This document shows, piece after piece, positions 8,510 to 17,405 of a stretch of 38,933 nt of DNA (position 1 is the stretch's first letter; each line of letters begins with the position of its first letter). A program made the position numbers and the translations under genes. Under the pieces are notes generated by a model. That model ran no database searches and was not told the DNA's origin. It worked only from the letters and a program-made list of their open reading frames with translations. This DNA comes from Aminicella lysinilytica (GTDB lineage: Bacteria > Bacillota > Clostridia > Peptostreptococcales > Anaerovoracaceae). Location of the stretch: NCBI RefSeq assembly GCF_004362975.1, contig NZ_SNXO01000023.1:1-38933 (forward strand), read 5' to 3'.

Positions 8510-9598
8510 ATGAATACACGTTATCCAAGAGTAGAAATCAACCTTTCTCATTTGAAAGAAAACGCCGAATTCGTCGTTGGCAAGTGCGCAGAGCAGGGCA
8601 TAGACGTTTTCGGAGTAATCAAAGGCACCACGGGCATACCGGAGTGCGCCAGACAGTTTGCCGACGGCGGCTGCAAAGGCATAGCATCATCCCGTCTGGA
8701 GCAGATCGAAGATACCAGGGCCTTCGGCGTGGACAAGCCGTACCTGTTATTGCGGGTGCCGATGCTTTCCGAAGTGGAAGACGTAGTAAGGCTGACCGAC
8801 TACTCCCTCAACAGCGAGCTTGTAGTGCTGGAAGCACTTAACAAAGAAGCTGCCCGCCAGGGCAAGATCCATAAGGTCATTCTCATGGCTGACGTAGGCG
8901 ATCTGCGCGAGGGATTCTGGGACAAAGACGAGATGGCCGACGTTGCCGTTAAAGTCGAGAAGGAAATGGACAATCTGGAGCTGGCAGGCGTTGGTACTAA
9001 CGTAGGCTGCTACGGCTCGCTGCTTCCGACAGTGGAAAAGCTTGAGGAACTGGTAGCCATAGCAGAGAATATAGAAGCTAAAATAGGCAGAAAACTTGAA
9101 TATATTTCAGGCGGCGGCACTTCCAGTTTCATGAGAGTGCTGGACGGAAATATCCCGGAGAGGATCAACCACCTTCGCATAGGTGAAGTAATACTTCTGG
9201 CTCTGGATCTGTCCCTGTATTATGGATACGACCTGTCGGCAATGCACCAGGATGTATATACGCTGAAGGCTGAGGTCATCGAAGTGAAGACCAAACCGTC
9301 AGTTCCTGTAGGGGAACTTGGAGTGGACGCCTTCGGACATACGCCTGAATATCCGGAAAAGGGTATGAGACGCAAGGTACTGCTGGGTATGGGCAAGGTT
9401 GACTTCGGCAGCATAGAAGAAATATTCCCAAGAGACCCGGGAATTGAGATCCTGGGCGCTTCCAGCGACCATACTATACTGGATGTGACAGATTCCAAGG
9501 TAGATTATAAGGTGGGAGATATCGTTGAATTCACCATCAACTACGCATCCATCGTATACGTGACCAACTGCAGAAACGTAAGAAGAGTTTTTGTATAA
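8510..9598 (+). CDS. Alanine/ornithine racemase-family PLP enzyme
   Basis: A 362-aa fold-type III PLP enzyme of the alanine racemase N-terminal family, closest in pattern to clostridial ornithine racemase. The PLP lysine lies in VFGVIKGTTG near residue 40. Other family motifs are the SSRLEQIE segment, MADVGDLREGF, and the phosphate-binding SGGGTSSF near residue 200, followed by LRIGEVILL. ATG 8510 has AAGGAGG upstream and starts three bases after the synthetase stop, so the two genes are co-translated. The pairing hints at amino-acid fermentation or a D-amino-acid-containing product, but substrate assignment is by family only. Confidence 0.85.
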   Translation: MNTRYPRVEINLSHLKENAEFVVGKCAEQGIDVFGVIKGTTGIPECARQFADGGCKGIASSRLEQIEDTRAFGVDKPYLLLRVPMLSEVEDVVRLTDYSLNSELVVLEALNKEAARQGKIHKVILMADVGDLREGFWDKDEMADVAVKVEKEMDNLELAGVGTNVGCYGSLLPTVEKLEELVAIAENIEAKIGRKLEYISGGGTSSFMRVLDGNIPERINHLRIGEVILLALDLSLYYGYDLSAMHQDVYTLKAEVIEVKTKPSVPVGELGVDAFGHTPEYPEKGMRRKVLLGMGKVDFGSIEEIFPRDPGIEILGASSDHTILDVTDSKVDYKVGDIVEFTINYASIVYVTNCRNVRRVFV

Positions 9599-9675
9599 TA
9601 GGAAAACGCCTGCCTGAGATATGGCTCGCAAAGAGACAACAGACAGGCTAACCTTTGTTATATATGTTAAAAACA

Positions 9676-9704
9676 TTGACAAATGCCCATTTGTAGAGTA
9701 TAAT
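9676..9704 (+). promoter_or_regulatory. Consensus sigma-70 promoter for greA-lysS
   Basis: TTGACA at 9676 and TATAAT at 9699 with a 17-bp spacer are a perfect vegetative promoter. A small palindrome, ACAAAT (9679-9684) with ATTTGT (9689-9694), overlaps the -35 box and spacer, and half of it recurs at 9712. This could be an operator, though no regulator is evident. Confidence 0.88.
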
Positions 9705-9745
9705 ACTGCGACAAATGGCAGATGCCGAAAGGAGATAAACTAATA

Positions 9746-10231
9746 ATGGCAGATGAAGTACTACTGACCCAGGAGGGTTATGACAAGCTTGAAGCCGAAC
9801 GAGATGAACTCGTTTCAGTTAGACGAAAAGAGGTCTCGGAGAGGCTAAAAGAAGCCATCTCTTATGGTGACCTTTCCGAGAACGCAGAATATGATGCTGC
9901 GAAAAATGAGCAGGCAGAGCTGGAAGAGAGAATCCATAAGCTCGAAACAATGATGAGAAATGCCACCATCGTTAACGAAAAGGATGTTAAGGGCGATAAA
10001 GTCAACGTTGGCCTGAAGGTCAAGGTAAAGGATATGGACAGTAAGAAATCCAAGGAATTCATAATTGTGGGTTCTAATGAGTCGGATCCGTTTTCTGATC
10101 CTGCGAAGATTTCCAATACATCACCTGTAGGACGCAGTCTCCTTGGAAAGAAAAAGGGAGACAAGGTCGAGATTACCGTGCCTGACAAAATCCTGCGCTA
10201 TAAGATAGAAAGCATTTCCAAAGCTGAATAA
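9746..10231 (+). CDS. greA: Transcription elongation factor GreA
   Basis: This cytosolic factor enters the RNA polymerase secondary channel and stimulates transcript cleavage in backtracked complexes. At 161 aa it is the standard length. The N-terminal coiled coil contains the tip acidic residues in YGDLSENAEYDAAK near residues 38-52. The C-terminal FKBP-like domain includes SPVGRSLLGKKKGD near 131-144. I chose ATG 9746 over the in-frame upstream 9722 because AAAGGAG lies 10 bases before it and the protein then begins at the family position. It is the first gene of the greA-lysS operon behind the promoter at 9676. Confidence 0.96.
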   Translation: MADEVLLTQEGYDKLEAERDELVSVRRKEVSERLKEAISYGDLSENAEYDAAKNEQAELEERIHKLETMMRNATIVNEKDVKGDKVNVGLKVKVKDMDSKKSKEFIIVGSNESDPFSDPAKISNTSPVGRSLLGKKKGDKVEITVPDKILRYKIESISKAE

Positions 10232-10243
10232 TGGGAGATATAA

Positions 10244-11782
10244 ATGAGTACAGATAATAGTAATATAACACCGGAAACTGAAGATATAGAAGCATACGAA
10301 CAGAATCAGAATGAGCAGGCGCAGATCAGGCGCGAAAAGCTGAAGGCTCTGCAGGAGGCGGGACGCAATCCGTTCCTTCAGGAGACATGGAATGTAACTG
10401 CTCACAGTGTAGACATCAAGGATAATTTCGAGGCTATGGAGGATGAAGAGGTTTCATGCGCCGGCCGTCTCATGGCTATACGTGTAATGGGCAAGGCTGC
10501 GTTTGCTGACCTGCAGGATAAGCAGGGAAGGATCCAGCTTTATGTCCGCAAGGATGAAATAGGCGAAGAGGATTACAAGTGGTTCAAGACATATGATATC
10601 GGCGATATCGTCGGCATCGAGGGAAAGGTTTTCAAAACCAAGCATGGCGAGATTTCCATAAGGGTCACCAGGCTGGTTCTGCTTTCCAAGTCACTGCAGG
10701 TGCTTCCTGACAAGTGGAGTGGCCTGAAGGATCAGGATCTGCGCTACAGACAGCGTTACGTTGACCTGATCATGAATCAGGATGTCCGCGACACCTTCTA
10801 CAAGAGGGCGCGTATAATCAAGGAAATGAAGAGAGTTCTTGAAGAGGATTACGGATATCTGGAGGTCGATACGCCTATATTGACTCCGATTGCCGGAGGC
10901 GCTAACGCCAGACCTTTCGAGACTCATCATAATACGCTGAACATGGACCTTAAGCTTCGTATTTCCAACGAACTTTATCTGAAGAGATGTATAGTCGGCG
11001 GATTGGACAGAGTATACGAGATGGGCAAAATGTTCCGTAATGAGGGCATGGACAGAAACCACAATCCTGAGTTCACTTCAATGGAGTGTTACATGGCTTA
11101 TGGTAATATGGAATCCACCATGGATGTTACTGAGCAGCTTCTTTACAAGGCAGCTATGGCAGTGAACGGAACGCCTATCCTGACCTATCAGGGCAAGGAA
11201 TTCGATGTTACTCCGCCTTGGCGCCGCCTGAATATGGCAGACGCTGTGAAGGAGATCACAGGCGTAGATTTTTCTAAGATAGATACTGATGAAGAGGCGC
11301 GCGAAGCCTGCATCAAGTATGGTATGGATAAGGATGAGGTGAAGGATTTCACTCGTGGCAAGCTGATCGCAGAGATGTTCGAAGCTTACTGTGAGGATGT
11401 GCCGGGCTATCTGGACGGACCTGTGTTCGTAGTAGGACATCCGGTAGAGGTATCGCCTCTCTCAAAGAGAGATCCTGAGGATCCTCGTATTACTCGTCGT
11501 TTCGAGGCCTACATCAACGGTTGGGAGATCGCTAATGCATTCTCCGAGTTGAATGACCCTATCGACCAGTATGAGAGATTCGCAGAGCAGCAGGCAGAGC
11601 TAGACGCCGGTATCGACGATGAGGCTCACCCGATGGATCTGGACTTCGTAAACGCTCTGGAAGTGGGACTTCCACCAACAGGCGGACTGGGAGTAGGAAT
11701 CGACAGATGCATCATGCTCATTGTAGATGCACCATCTATAAGAGACGTAATGCTCTTTCCGACGATGAAGCCATTAGACTGA
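10244..11782 (+). CDS. lysS: Lysyl-tRNA synthetase (class II)
   Basis: It charges tRNA-Lys in the cytosol. The length is 512 aa. An N-terminal OB-fold anticodon-binding domain (about 60-180) is followed by the class II catalytic core. Motif 2 is visible as GKMFRNEGMDRNHNPEFTS near residue 267, and motif 3 as GLGVGIDRCIML near residue 483. ATG 10244 follows GGGAGAT and lies 12 bases after greA. A strong terminator lies at 11872. Genes right of this point belong to the conjugative element, so the region behind lysS is probably the integration site. Confidence 0.97.
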   Translation: MSTDNSNITPETEDIEAYEQNQNEQAQIRREKLKALQEAGRNPFLQETWNVTAHSVDIKDNFEAMEDEEVSCAGRLMAIRVMGKAAFADLQDKQGRIQLYVRKDEIGEEDYKWFKTYDIGDIVGIEGKVFKTKHGEISIRVTRLVLLSKSLQVLPDKWSGLKDQDLRYRQRYVDLIMNQDVRDTFYKRARIIKEMKRVLEEDYGYLEVDTPILTPIAGGANARPFETHHNTLNMDLKLRISNELYLKRCIVGGLDRVYEMGKMFRNEGMDRNHNPEFTSMECYMAYGNMESTMDVTEQLLYKAAMAVNGTPILTYQGKEFDVTPPWRRLNMADAVKEITGVDFSKIDTDEEAREACIKYGMDKDEVKDFTRGKLIAEMFEAYCEDVPGYLDGPVFVVGHPVEVSPLSKRDPEDPRITRRFEAYINGWEIANAFSELNDPIDQYERFAEQQAELDAGIDDEAHPMDLDFVNALEVGLPPTGGLGVGIDRCIMLIVDAPSIRDVMLFPTMKPLD

Positions 11783-11828
11783 TAAAAACGCTGTAGCCAT
11801 TGAAAACACTACGCTATGGCAATCAAAA

Positions 11829-11860
11829 AGTGTTACTTTTGTTACTAAAGTGTTACTTTT
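11829..11860. repeat. Short direct repeat near the element boundary (possible attachment-site repeat)
   Basis: AAGTGTTACTTTT occurs twice, at 11829 and 11849, 20 bp apart, between the lysS stop and the terminator. Chromosomal genes end here and ICE genes begin. Paired repeats of this size are seen at recombinase core or arm sites, but no integrase lies in the window, so this is only a candidate. Confidence 0.3.
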
Positions 11861-11871
11861 GACAAAAAAAC

Positions 11872-11910
11872 ACCCGGAACCTTTGCAAACACAGAGACTC
11901 CGGGTTTTTT
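11872..11910 (+). terminator. Rho-independent terminator behind lysS
   Basis: ACCCGGA (11872-11878) pairs with TCCGGGT (11899-11905), followed by a T run. It ends the greA-lysS transcript. Confidence 0.85.
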
Positions 11911-12006
11911 AGTGGAAAAAATCGCACATTTGCAATTATAGCTGAAGGTGAATAGAATTTAAGTAGTAATAAATACTCCGCATACAAAGATCTGGAGGTG
12001 AGGACG

Positions 12007-12153
12007 ATGCTGGAGAAGAAAATAAAGATGAACGTGACAGACGCCGAGAGTCAGCTGATACTGTACAGCCTCGTCGAGCTGAGGAACAGCCTCATTAAAG
12101 AAGGCAGCTACACAGACGCCGTGGATGATCTGATACTGAAACTGTTCAGCTAA
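12007..12153 (+). CDS. Small ICE protein, paralogue of the one at 24490
   Basis: A 48-aa protein starting at ATG 12007 behind GGAGGTGAGGACG. It shares its core with the 66-aa protein at 24490: both have a KxI start, a helical middle with ELRNSLIKE or EMRNAMIAE, then TDxVDDLxxK. This places both in one small family of ICE proteins. No function is known to me. It is the first gene seen right of lysS and is followed by a hairpin at 12196. Confidence 0.7.
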   Translation: MLEKKIKMNVTDAESQLILYSLVELRNSLIKEGSYTDAVDDLILKLFS

Positions 12154-12195
12154 ACATCTACCGGAAATACGACAATAGAATACCATACACATATA

Positions 12196-12233
12196 ATTAC
12201 ATTGCCTCGCGGGATCCGCGGGGCATTCGTAAT
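12196..12233 (+). terminator. Strong hairpin, probable terminator or leader structure
   Basis: GCCTCGC (12204-12210) pairs with GCGGGGC (12218-12224), extended outward by ATTAC/GTAAT. It is followed by an AT-rich stretch but not a clean T run, so it may attenuate rather than fully stop the transcript from the 48-aa gene. Confidence 0.5.
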
Positions 12234-12263
12234 TTAATAACAAAAGAAAGGTATGGTAGAGGA

Positions 12264-12701
12264 ATGAAAACAACAGAAGATACAATGAGGGTAATAGTGA
12301 CAGGCGTTGAAAGAGAAGATGGAGATGGAGTCTGCCCTGTGCTTCTCGGGATAGCAGAGCATGTAGCAGAAGATTTTGCTATGTGCGTAGAAAGCGAGGA
12401 TCTGGAATTTGAGAAGGCACTTGTATATGTCGATGCGCTTGATACGTTGTCATCAAATGAGAGAAACGAGACGGCATTCGAAATGCTGCAGGGCATCTTA
12501 GGAAAGTCAGGGTGGACAGATACAGCCAGGGAAATGAAACTGGTGGACGCATGCGCGGAAGTATATGACGGTGCTTACGGTGATTTCATGAACGGGCTGC
12601 TTGATTCAGATGATGTGGATATGTTTCTGACTGAGATCACACTTAGGGAGGCATTCAAGAAGGAAAAAGAAACTATGGAAAGAAGGTTGCTTCTCAACTA
12701 G
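12264..12701 (+). CDS. Hypothetical ICE protein
   Basis: A 145-aa acidic protein that I do not recognise. ATG 12264 lies about 14 bases after a GAAAGG sequence, so the ribosome binding site is only moderate. There is no signal peptide, membrane segment, cysteine pair or known motif. It sits at the left end of the ICE, ahead of the partition genes, separated by 148 bases that contain a GCCTGC/GCAGGC hairpin (12768-12785). Codon choice is like the neighbouring ICE genes. Confidence 0.65.
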   Translation: MKTTEDTMRVIVTGVEREDGDGVCPVLLGIAEHVAEDFAMCVESEDLEFEKALVYVDALDTLSSNERNETAFEMLQGILGKSGWTDTAREMKLVDACAEVYDGAYGDFMNGLLDSDDVDMFLTEITLREAFKKEKETMERRLLLN

Positions 12702-12849
12702 AAATTGCATTCATGAAGACCTCCTGTCACATCTCATCCATAATGGGATCTGATATAAATATTTAAAGCCTGCCTCAGCGCAGGCATACATCTATTCTGT
12801 TCAAATGCGAAGCAGGACGGATGAATAATAGAGACAGGAGGTAAACCAG

Positions 12850-13680
12850 ATGAAACAGGCAGAAGTAATAGCCATATGCAACCAGAAGGGCGGCGTAGGC
12901 AAAACCACCACGGCCGTTAACCTAGGAGCAGGCCTTGCAAGAAGTGGCAGAAGAGTGCTTTTAGTTGACGCTGATCCGCAGGCCGATATGAGTGCTGCTC
13001 TCGGTTGGAGGCAGACAGACTCACTTGAGGAGTCCATAGTATCCGTACTTACAAAGGTAAGGGACGATATGAGCTTCGATCCGGCTGAGGGCATACTCCA
13101 TCACAGTGAAGGCATGGATGTGCTGCCGTCGAACATCGAGCTCTCTCAGTTCGAGCTTAATCTTGTAGGTGCTATGAGCAGAGAGAACATCATGAAGAAC
13201 TATCTCAGGCAGGTGAAGGGCGGGTATGATTACGTCATAATCGACTGCATGCCTTCTCTAGGTATGCTGACTCTGAACGCGCTCACTGCGGCGGACAAGG
13301 TCATAATACCGGTCCAGGCCCAGTATCTTCCGACAAAAGGAATGGCGCAGCTAGTTGATACCATAGCAAAAGTCAGAAGGCAGCTGAATCCGGGCCTTAA
13401 GATCGGCGGCGTGCTTATGACTCTTGTGGACAGCAGAACTATTCTTGCGAAGGAATCGATGGACGCAGTCAGAGCGAGATGCGGTAAAGACATCAGAGTA
13501 TACGATGCGGTCATACCCGTAGGGGTAAAGGCGGCGGAGGCCAGCGGACAGGGAGAAAGCATCTATTCATATGATGCGGAGAGCAAACCGGCAAAGGCGT
13601 ATGCATATCTCACGAGGGAGGTGATGAGAGATGGCGAAAAAGAGAAGACCGATAGACTTCGGGATAGCGAATCCAGATGA
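12850..13680 (+). CDS. parA: ParA/Soj-family partition ATPase
   Basis: A 276-aa Walker-type ATPase that, with ParB, would segregate or stabilise the excised circular ICE. The deviant Walker A NQKGGVGKTTT lies at residues 11-21, and the A' motif LLVDADPQAD at about 38-47. The second catalytic region VIIDCMPSLG lies near residue 130. The start has CAGGAGGT eight bases upstream. Its last 50 bases overlap the ParB gene, so translation is coupled. ParAB pairs are standard in Tn1549-like elements. Confidence 0.93.
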   Translation: MKQAEVIAICNQKGGVGKTTTAVNLGAGLARSGRRVLLVDADPQADMSAALGWRQTDSLEESIVSVLTKVRDDMSFDPAEGILHHSEGMDVLPSNIELSQFELNLVGAMSRENIMKNYLRQVKGGYDYVIIDCMPSLGMLTLNALTAADKVIIPVQAQYLPTKGMAQLVDTIAKVRRQLNPGLKIGGVLMTLVDSRTILAKESMDAVRARCGKDIRVYDAVIPVGVKAAEASGQGESIYSYDAESKPAKAYAYLTREVMRDGEKEKTDRLRDSESR

Positions 13681-14575
13681 TCTATTCTCTACTCAGGAAG
13701 AGAGAGACGAGGCCAAGCTGAAAAAGATATATGAAGTGTCTCTCGATGAGATAGACCCGTTTCCGGAGCACCCCTTCAAGGTGAAGGATGACGAGGATAT
13801 GATGAATCTCGTGGAAAGCGTAAAGGCAAACGGGATAATCACTCCTGCTACTCTCAGGAAAAAGGAAGACGGCAGATATGAAATAATATCAGGCCACAGA
13901 AGGAAGAGAGCCTGCGAGCTTGCGGGACTCACTACGCTTCGTTCAGAAGTGGTGGACATGACAAGAGACGAGGCTACCATATTCATGGTGGAATCGAACT
14001 TTCAGAGGACCACAATTCTTCCGAGCGAGAAAGCCTTTGCGTACAAGATGAGACTTGAAGCGATGAATCGGCAGGGGCAAAGGTCAGACTTAACTTGTTC
14101 CCCGGTGGGGAATAAGTTGGAAAAATCATCTGAAGAATTGTCACAGCAAGTTGGTGATAGCAAGTCACAGATATTCAGATATATCCGCCTGACTGAATTG
14201 AACCCGGCACTTCTCGATCTGGTCGATGAAGGGCAGATAGCTCTCAGACCGGCTGTAGAACTGTCATATCTTCCAAAGGAACAGCAGAAGGATCTTTGCG
14301 AAAGCATAGAGATGGAGCAATGCACCCCAACTCATGCACAGGCCATAAGGATGAGAAAGATGTCTGAGGAAGGCAAACTCACGCCTGAAGCCATCGAAGC
14401 GATAATGCTTGAGGAAAAGCCTAACCAGAAGGAGAGGTTGGTCCTCAGAGGCGACAGGTTCAAAGAGTTGTTCCCGAAAGACCTTCCGGTATCCAAGCGG
14501 GAGGATTTCATTGCGGCAGCAATGGAATACTACGGCAGGTACCTTAGCAGGAAAGACCGCGAGAACGAGAGGTGA
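13631..14575 (+). CDS. parB: ParB/Spo0J-family partition protein
   Basis: A 314-aa centromere-binding protein. The N-terminal ParB domain spans about residues 35-125 and includes the CTPase/arginine-rich segment ISGHRRKRACELAG. A middle HTH region spans about 165-220, including SKSQIFRYIRLTEL, and a C-terminal helical region follows. ATG 13631 lies inside the parA gene behind GAGGTGATGAG. The clustering box GHRRKRA is intact, so spreading on DNA is likely. The parS site was not located. A terminator lies 124 bases downstream. Confidence 0.92.
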   Translation: MAKKRRPIDFGIANPDDLFSTQEERDEAKLKKIYEVSLDEIDPFPEHPFKVKDDEDMMNLVESVKANGIITPATLRKKEDGRYEIISGHRRKRACELAGLTTLRSEVVDMTRDEATIFMVESNFQRTTILPSEKAFAYKMRLEAMNRQGQRSDLTCSPVGNKLEKSSEELSQQVGDSKSQIFRYIRLTELNPALLDLVDEGQIALRPAVELSYLPKEQQKDLCESIEMEQCTPTHAQAIRMRKMSEEGKLTPEAIEAIMLEEKPNQKERLVLRGDRFKELFPKDLPVSKREDFIAAAMEYYGRYLSRKDRENER

Positions 14576-14698
14576 ATGTGCGAGGGGGGGATGATCGCAG
14601 AAGGATTACCTTTGACCGTTCTTCCCCACACCCCAACTTCACGTAACTACTAGCAGTTTACTTACGGAAAAAGAATAAGATTATCAAGAGCAGACAGA

Positions 14699-14726
14699 AC
14701 ACTCGTAATTGCGGGTGTATTTTTTT
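14699..14726 (+). terminator. Rho-independent terminator
   Basis: ACACTCG (14699-14705) pairs with CGGGTGT (14712-14718), including one G-T wobble. A run of seven T residues follows. It separates parAB from the surface-protein gene. The rest of the 14576-14779 gap shows no gene. Confidence 0.75.
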
Positions 14727-14779
14727 GCGCTTGGATGCAGGCAGGAAAATGAGAAAGACCTGCAGCGAAAGGAGAAAAA

Positions 14780-17350
14780 ATGAAATTAACAAGAAAAAGG
14801 TGCTTTGCAGTCCTTATGGCGATGCTGATCACGATAGCATATATGCCGGTCGCGATGATAGCGGGCACAGACAAGGCTTACGCATCGAGCAATACCATAT
14901 CGGTAAAACTGGATAAGGGCGGCACATTGCACTCTTACGGAGGCTCAGGCCTTGCATATCACTACACGGTAACAGTCAACGGAAAAACCAAACAGGCATA
15001 CTGCCTGCAGCCAAACGAGGTCCCTCCAGACGAAGGATCGAGAAAGGCAGCGGCGATGTCTGACAGCAGCAAGGTCTCTAAGACTATGTATTACTGCTAC
15101 GGATATCCGGGACAGAAAAAACTGGCATCTTGGCTTAAGAGTCACGGTCACAGCAGCCACGCATCGGGCATAGAGTTTTATCTTTTGTCCCATGTGTTGC
15201 TTTCATACCAGTATGATTCAAGTACAGCGTTCGTCGGTTGGTCCGGCGGAGTTGCAAGCGGCAAGATAAGCGAGTCATATCAGAGCATGGTGAAATCTGC
15301 GGCGGCTTATGTGAATTCTCTTGCGGATCCTGCGGGATTCGATTCGGCTATCTCATGTTCATCTACAAGCGGATCTACTGCATCGGCATCCTGGACAGAG
15401 GACGGAGAGTTCAGAAGCGATGACATCAAACTCAAAGGCCACGAAGACAACTATGTCGACTACAAGGTACCGAGCGGTATGAAACTCACTATGGACGGGA
15501 AGACCTATGCTGCAGGAGAGAGTGTTGAAATAGACTGCGGACAGACATTCTATTTGACCACATCGGATTTTGCGAGGGCTAACACCACCTATTCATCGGG
15601 AGCCATGTCAGGACATCTGCAGGATTACACAGCCTACAAGATCACTGACAGCGGATCCCAGAACATGGCGTTCTTTGCCGTTGATAAGGCAGACACAGCA
15701 AGCTTCTCAGTGAAGTTCGGCAAGGTAGACATCGGCCTTGGAACTAAGGCTCAGGACTCGCACACGCTGTCCCCTCAGGGCACGACATATGCGGATTCAA
15801 AATTTACAGACACAGTATCATACACCAAGGCCGCGCCGGGCAAGGCTTACACAGTCAAAGGCACGCTGATGGATAAGGCGACGGGAAGTGCGATCATGGT
15901 GAACGGAAAGGCCGTAACCGCTGAGAAGACATTCACGGCAGAAAAGCCGTCAGGCGAGGTCACACTGGAATATGATGTAGACGCATCCACCCTCAAAGGG
16001 AAGACCACAGTAGTTTTCGAGGATCTTTATTACGGAGATCTGAAGCTTGCGTCTCATGCGGACCTGACCGATGAAGGCCAGACTATATATTACCCGGAGA
16101 TCAAGACGACAGCAAAAGATATCAAGACAGAGGATCATCAGGGCGTAACGGGAGAAGATACGGTCATAGTCGATACTGTAAGTTACAGCAATCTCATCAA
16201 GGGAAAGACATACACAGTAAAAGGCGTTCTCATGGATAAAGATACCGGGAAAGCCATAACCATAGACGGTAAGGAAGTGAGAGCAGAGAAAACTTTCACA
16301 GCAGAAAGCACGTCAGGATCGGTCACTATGAAGTTCATATTCGATTCGAAGGCGCTCAAAGGGAAGACCACAGTAGTCTTCGAGGATCTGTATATGGGTG
16401 ATGTCAATGTTACGACTCATTCAGACATTACAGACGAGGGTCAGTCTATCCACTACCCTGAGATAAAGACGACTGCAACAGATCAGCAGACTAAGGACAA
16501 TCAGGGAGCTATCGGAGCTGAGACAACTATCACAGATGCAGTAAGCTACAGCAATCTCATTGCAGGAAAGACATACACGGTCAAGGGCGTACTCATGGAT
16601 AAGGAAACAAAGGAGCCTTTGAAAGTTGACGGCAAGATCGTAACGGCGGAAAAGACCTTTACGGCAGAGTCAGAAAGCGGCACAGTTGACATTGATTTCA
16701 CCTTTGATTCCACAGGACTTGAAGGAAAGAGCGTAGTAGTATTCGAGAAGCTCTGGTACGAGGGCATCAGAGTGACTATGCACGCAGATATAACAGACGA
16801 AGGTCAGACGATCCATTACCCGGAGATACACACGACAGCCAAAGACGGAAAGACAGGGACGCACAGAGGGACCCTGGAGAAGACTGCTGTCATAACAGAC
16901 ACTGTAAGCTACAGCAACCTGATCCCGGGCAAAGAGTACACCGTACGCGGAACACTCATGGACAAAGACACAGGCAAAGCTTTGAAAGTTAACGGCAAGA
17001 CTGTGACTTCTGAGAAGACCTTCACCGCAGAAAGCGCATCGGGCACTGTAGAGCTCAGGTTCGCCTTTGATTCAAGAAAACTTGAAGGCAAGACTGTAGT
17101 AGTCTTTGAGGACCTGTATCATCAGGGCGTCAAGGTCACAGCCCATGCAGACATAAAGGACGGTGGGCAGAGCGTTACCTACCCGAAACCCATAGCGAAG
17201 GTATTGCATAGCGACATACCTGACACAGGCGACCATAACGAACTTTGGATACTGGCATTGATCCTTGCCGCATCGTGCGCTGCAGTAGTAGTGCTTGCCA
17301 GAAGGAAGAAGACTGGCGGAGAGCAGGAAAGCGAAGACAAGGAAGAATAA
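14780..17350 (+). CDS. Sortase-anchored surface protein with four VaFE repeats
   Basis: A large cell-wall-anchored protein of 856 aa, probably an adhesin carried by the ICE. Residues 1-35 are a signal peptide (KKR-type basic start, hydrophobic core, then KAYAS). The next 280 residues contain QAYCLQPNE near residue 75, resembling the reactive cysteine of thioester adhesin domains. Four repeats of about 120 residues follow, each ending VVFEDLY or a variant (near 413, 531, 652 and 772) and ASHADLTDEGQ-like, as in VaFE/CnaB domains that form isopeptide bonds. The C-terminus has an IPDTG sorting signal, a hydrophobic helix and an RRKK tail. AAAGGAG precedes the ATG. A sortase is not in the window. 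Confidence 0.92.
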   Translation: MKLTRKRCFAVLMAMLITIAYMPVAMIAGTDKAYASSNTISVKLDKGGTLHSYGGSGLAYHYTVTVNGKTKQAYCLQPNEVPPDEGSRKAAAMSDSSKVSKTMYYCYGYPGQKKLASWLKSHGHSSHASGIEFYLLSHVLLSYQYDSSTAFVGWSGGVASGKISESYQSMVKSAAAYVNSLADPAGFDSAISCSSTSGSTASASWTEDGEFRSDDIKLKGHEDNYVDYKVPSGMKLTMDGKTYAAGESVEIDCGQTFYLTTSDFARANTTYSSGAMSGHLQDYTAYKITDSGSQNMAFFAVDKADTASFSVKFGKVDIGLGTKAQDSHTLSPQGTTYADSKFTDTVSYTKAAPGKAYTVKGTLMDKATGSAIMVNGKAVTAEKTFTAEKPSGEVTLEYDVDASTLKGKTTVVFEDLYYGDLKLASHADLTDEGQTIYYPEIKTTAKDIKTEDHQGVTGEDTVIVDTVSYSNLIKGKTYTVKGVLMDKDTGKAITIDGKEVRAEKTFTAESTSGSVTMKFIFDSKALKGKTTVVFEDLYMGDVNVTTHSDITDEGQSIHYPEIKTTATDQQTKDNQGAIGAETTITDAVSYSNLIAGKTYTVKGVLMDKETKEPLKVDGKIVTAEKTFTAESESGTVDIDFTFDSTGLEGKSVVVFEKLWYEGIRVTMHADITDEGQTIHYPEIHTTAKDGKTGTHRGTLEKTAVITDTVSYSNLIPGKEYTVRGTLMDKDTGKALKVNGKTVTSEKTFTAESASGTVELRFAFDSRKLEGKTVVVFEDLYHQGVKVTAHADIKDGGQSVTYPKPIAKVLHSDIPDTGDHNELWILALILAASCAAVVVLARRKKTGGEQESEDKEE

Positions 17351-17363
17351 ATAAACTATTTGG

Positions 17364-17381
17364 GGCGGCAGAGATGCCGCC
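17364..17381 (+). terminator. GC-rich hairpin behind the surface-protein gene
   Basis: GGCGGCA and TGCCGCC form a perfect seven-bp stem with a GAGA loop. Only a weak TCTTA follows, so termination may be partial. Confidence 0.5.
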
Positions 17382-17405
17382 TCTTAGATATTGGAGGACG
17401 ATAAG

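Noticed and set aside
9608-9649. Imperfect GCCTGCCTG/CAGACAGGC repeat as terminator of the racemase gene
   Set aside because: One mismatch, a 24-base loop and no T run make it weak.
12768-12785. GCCTGC/GCAGGC hairpin before parA as a terminator or parS site
   Set aside because: No T run follows, and it is a single copy without resemblance to known parS sites.
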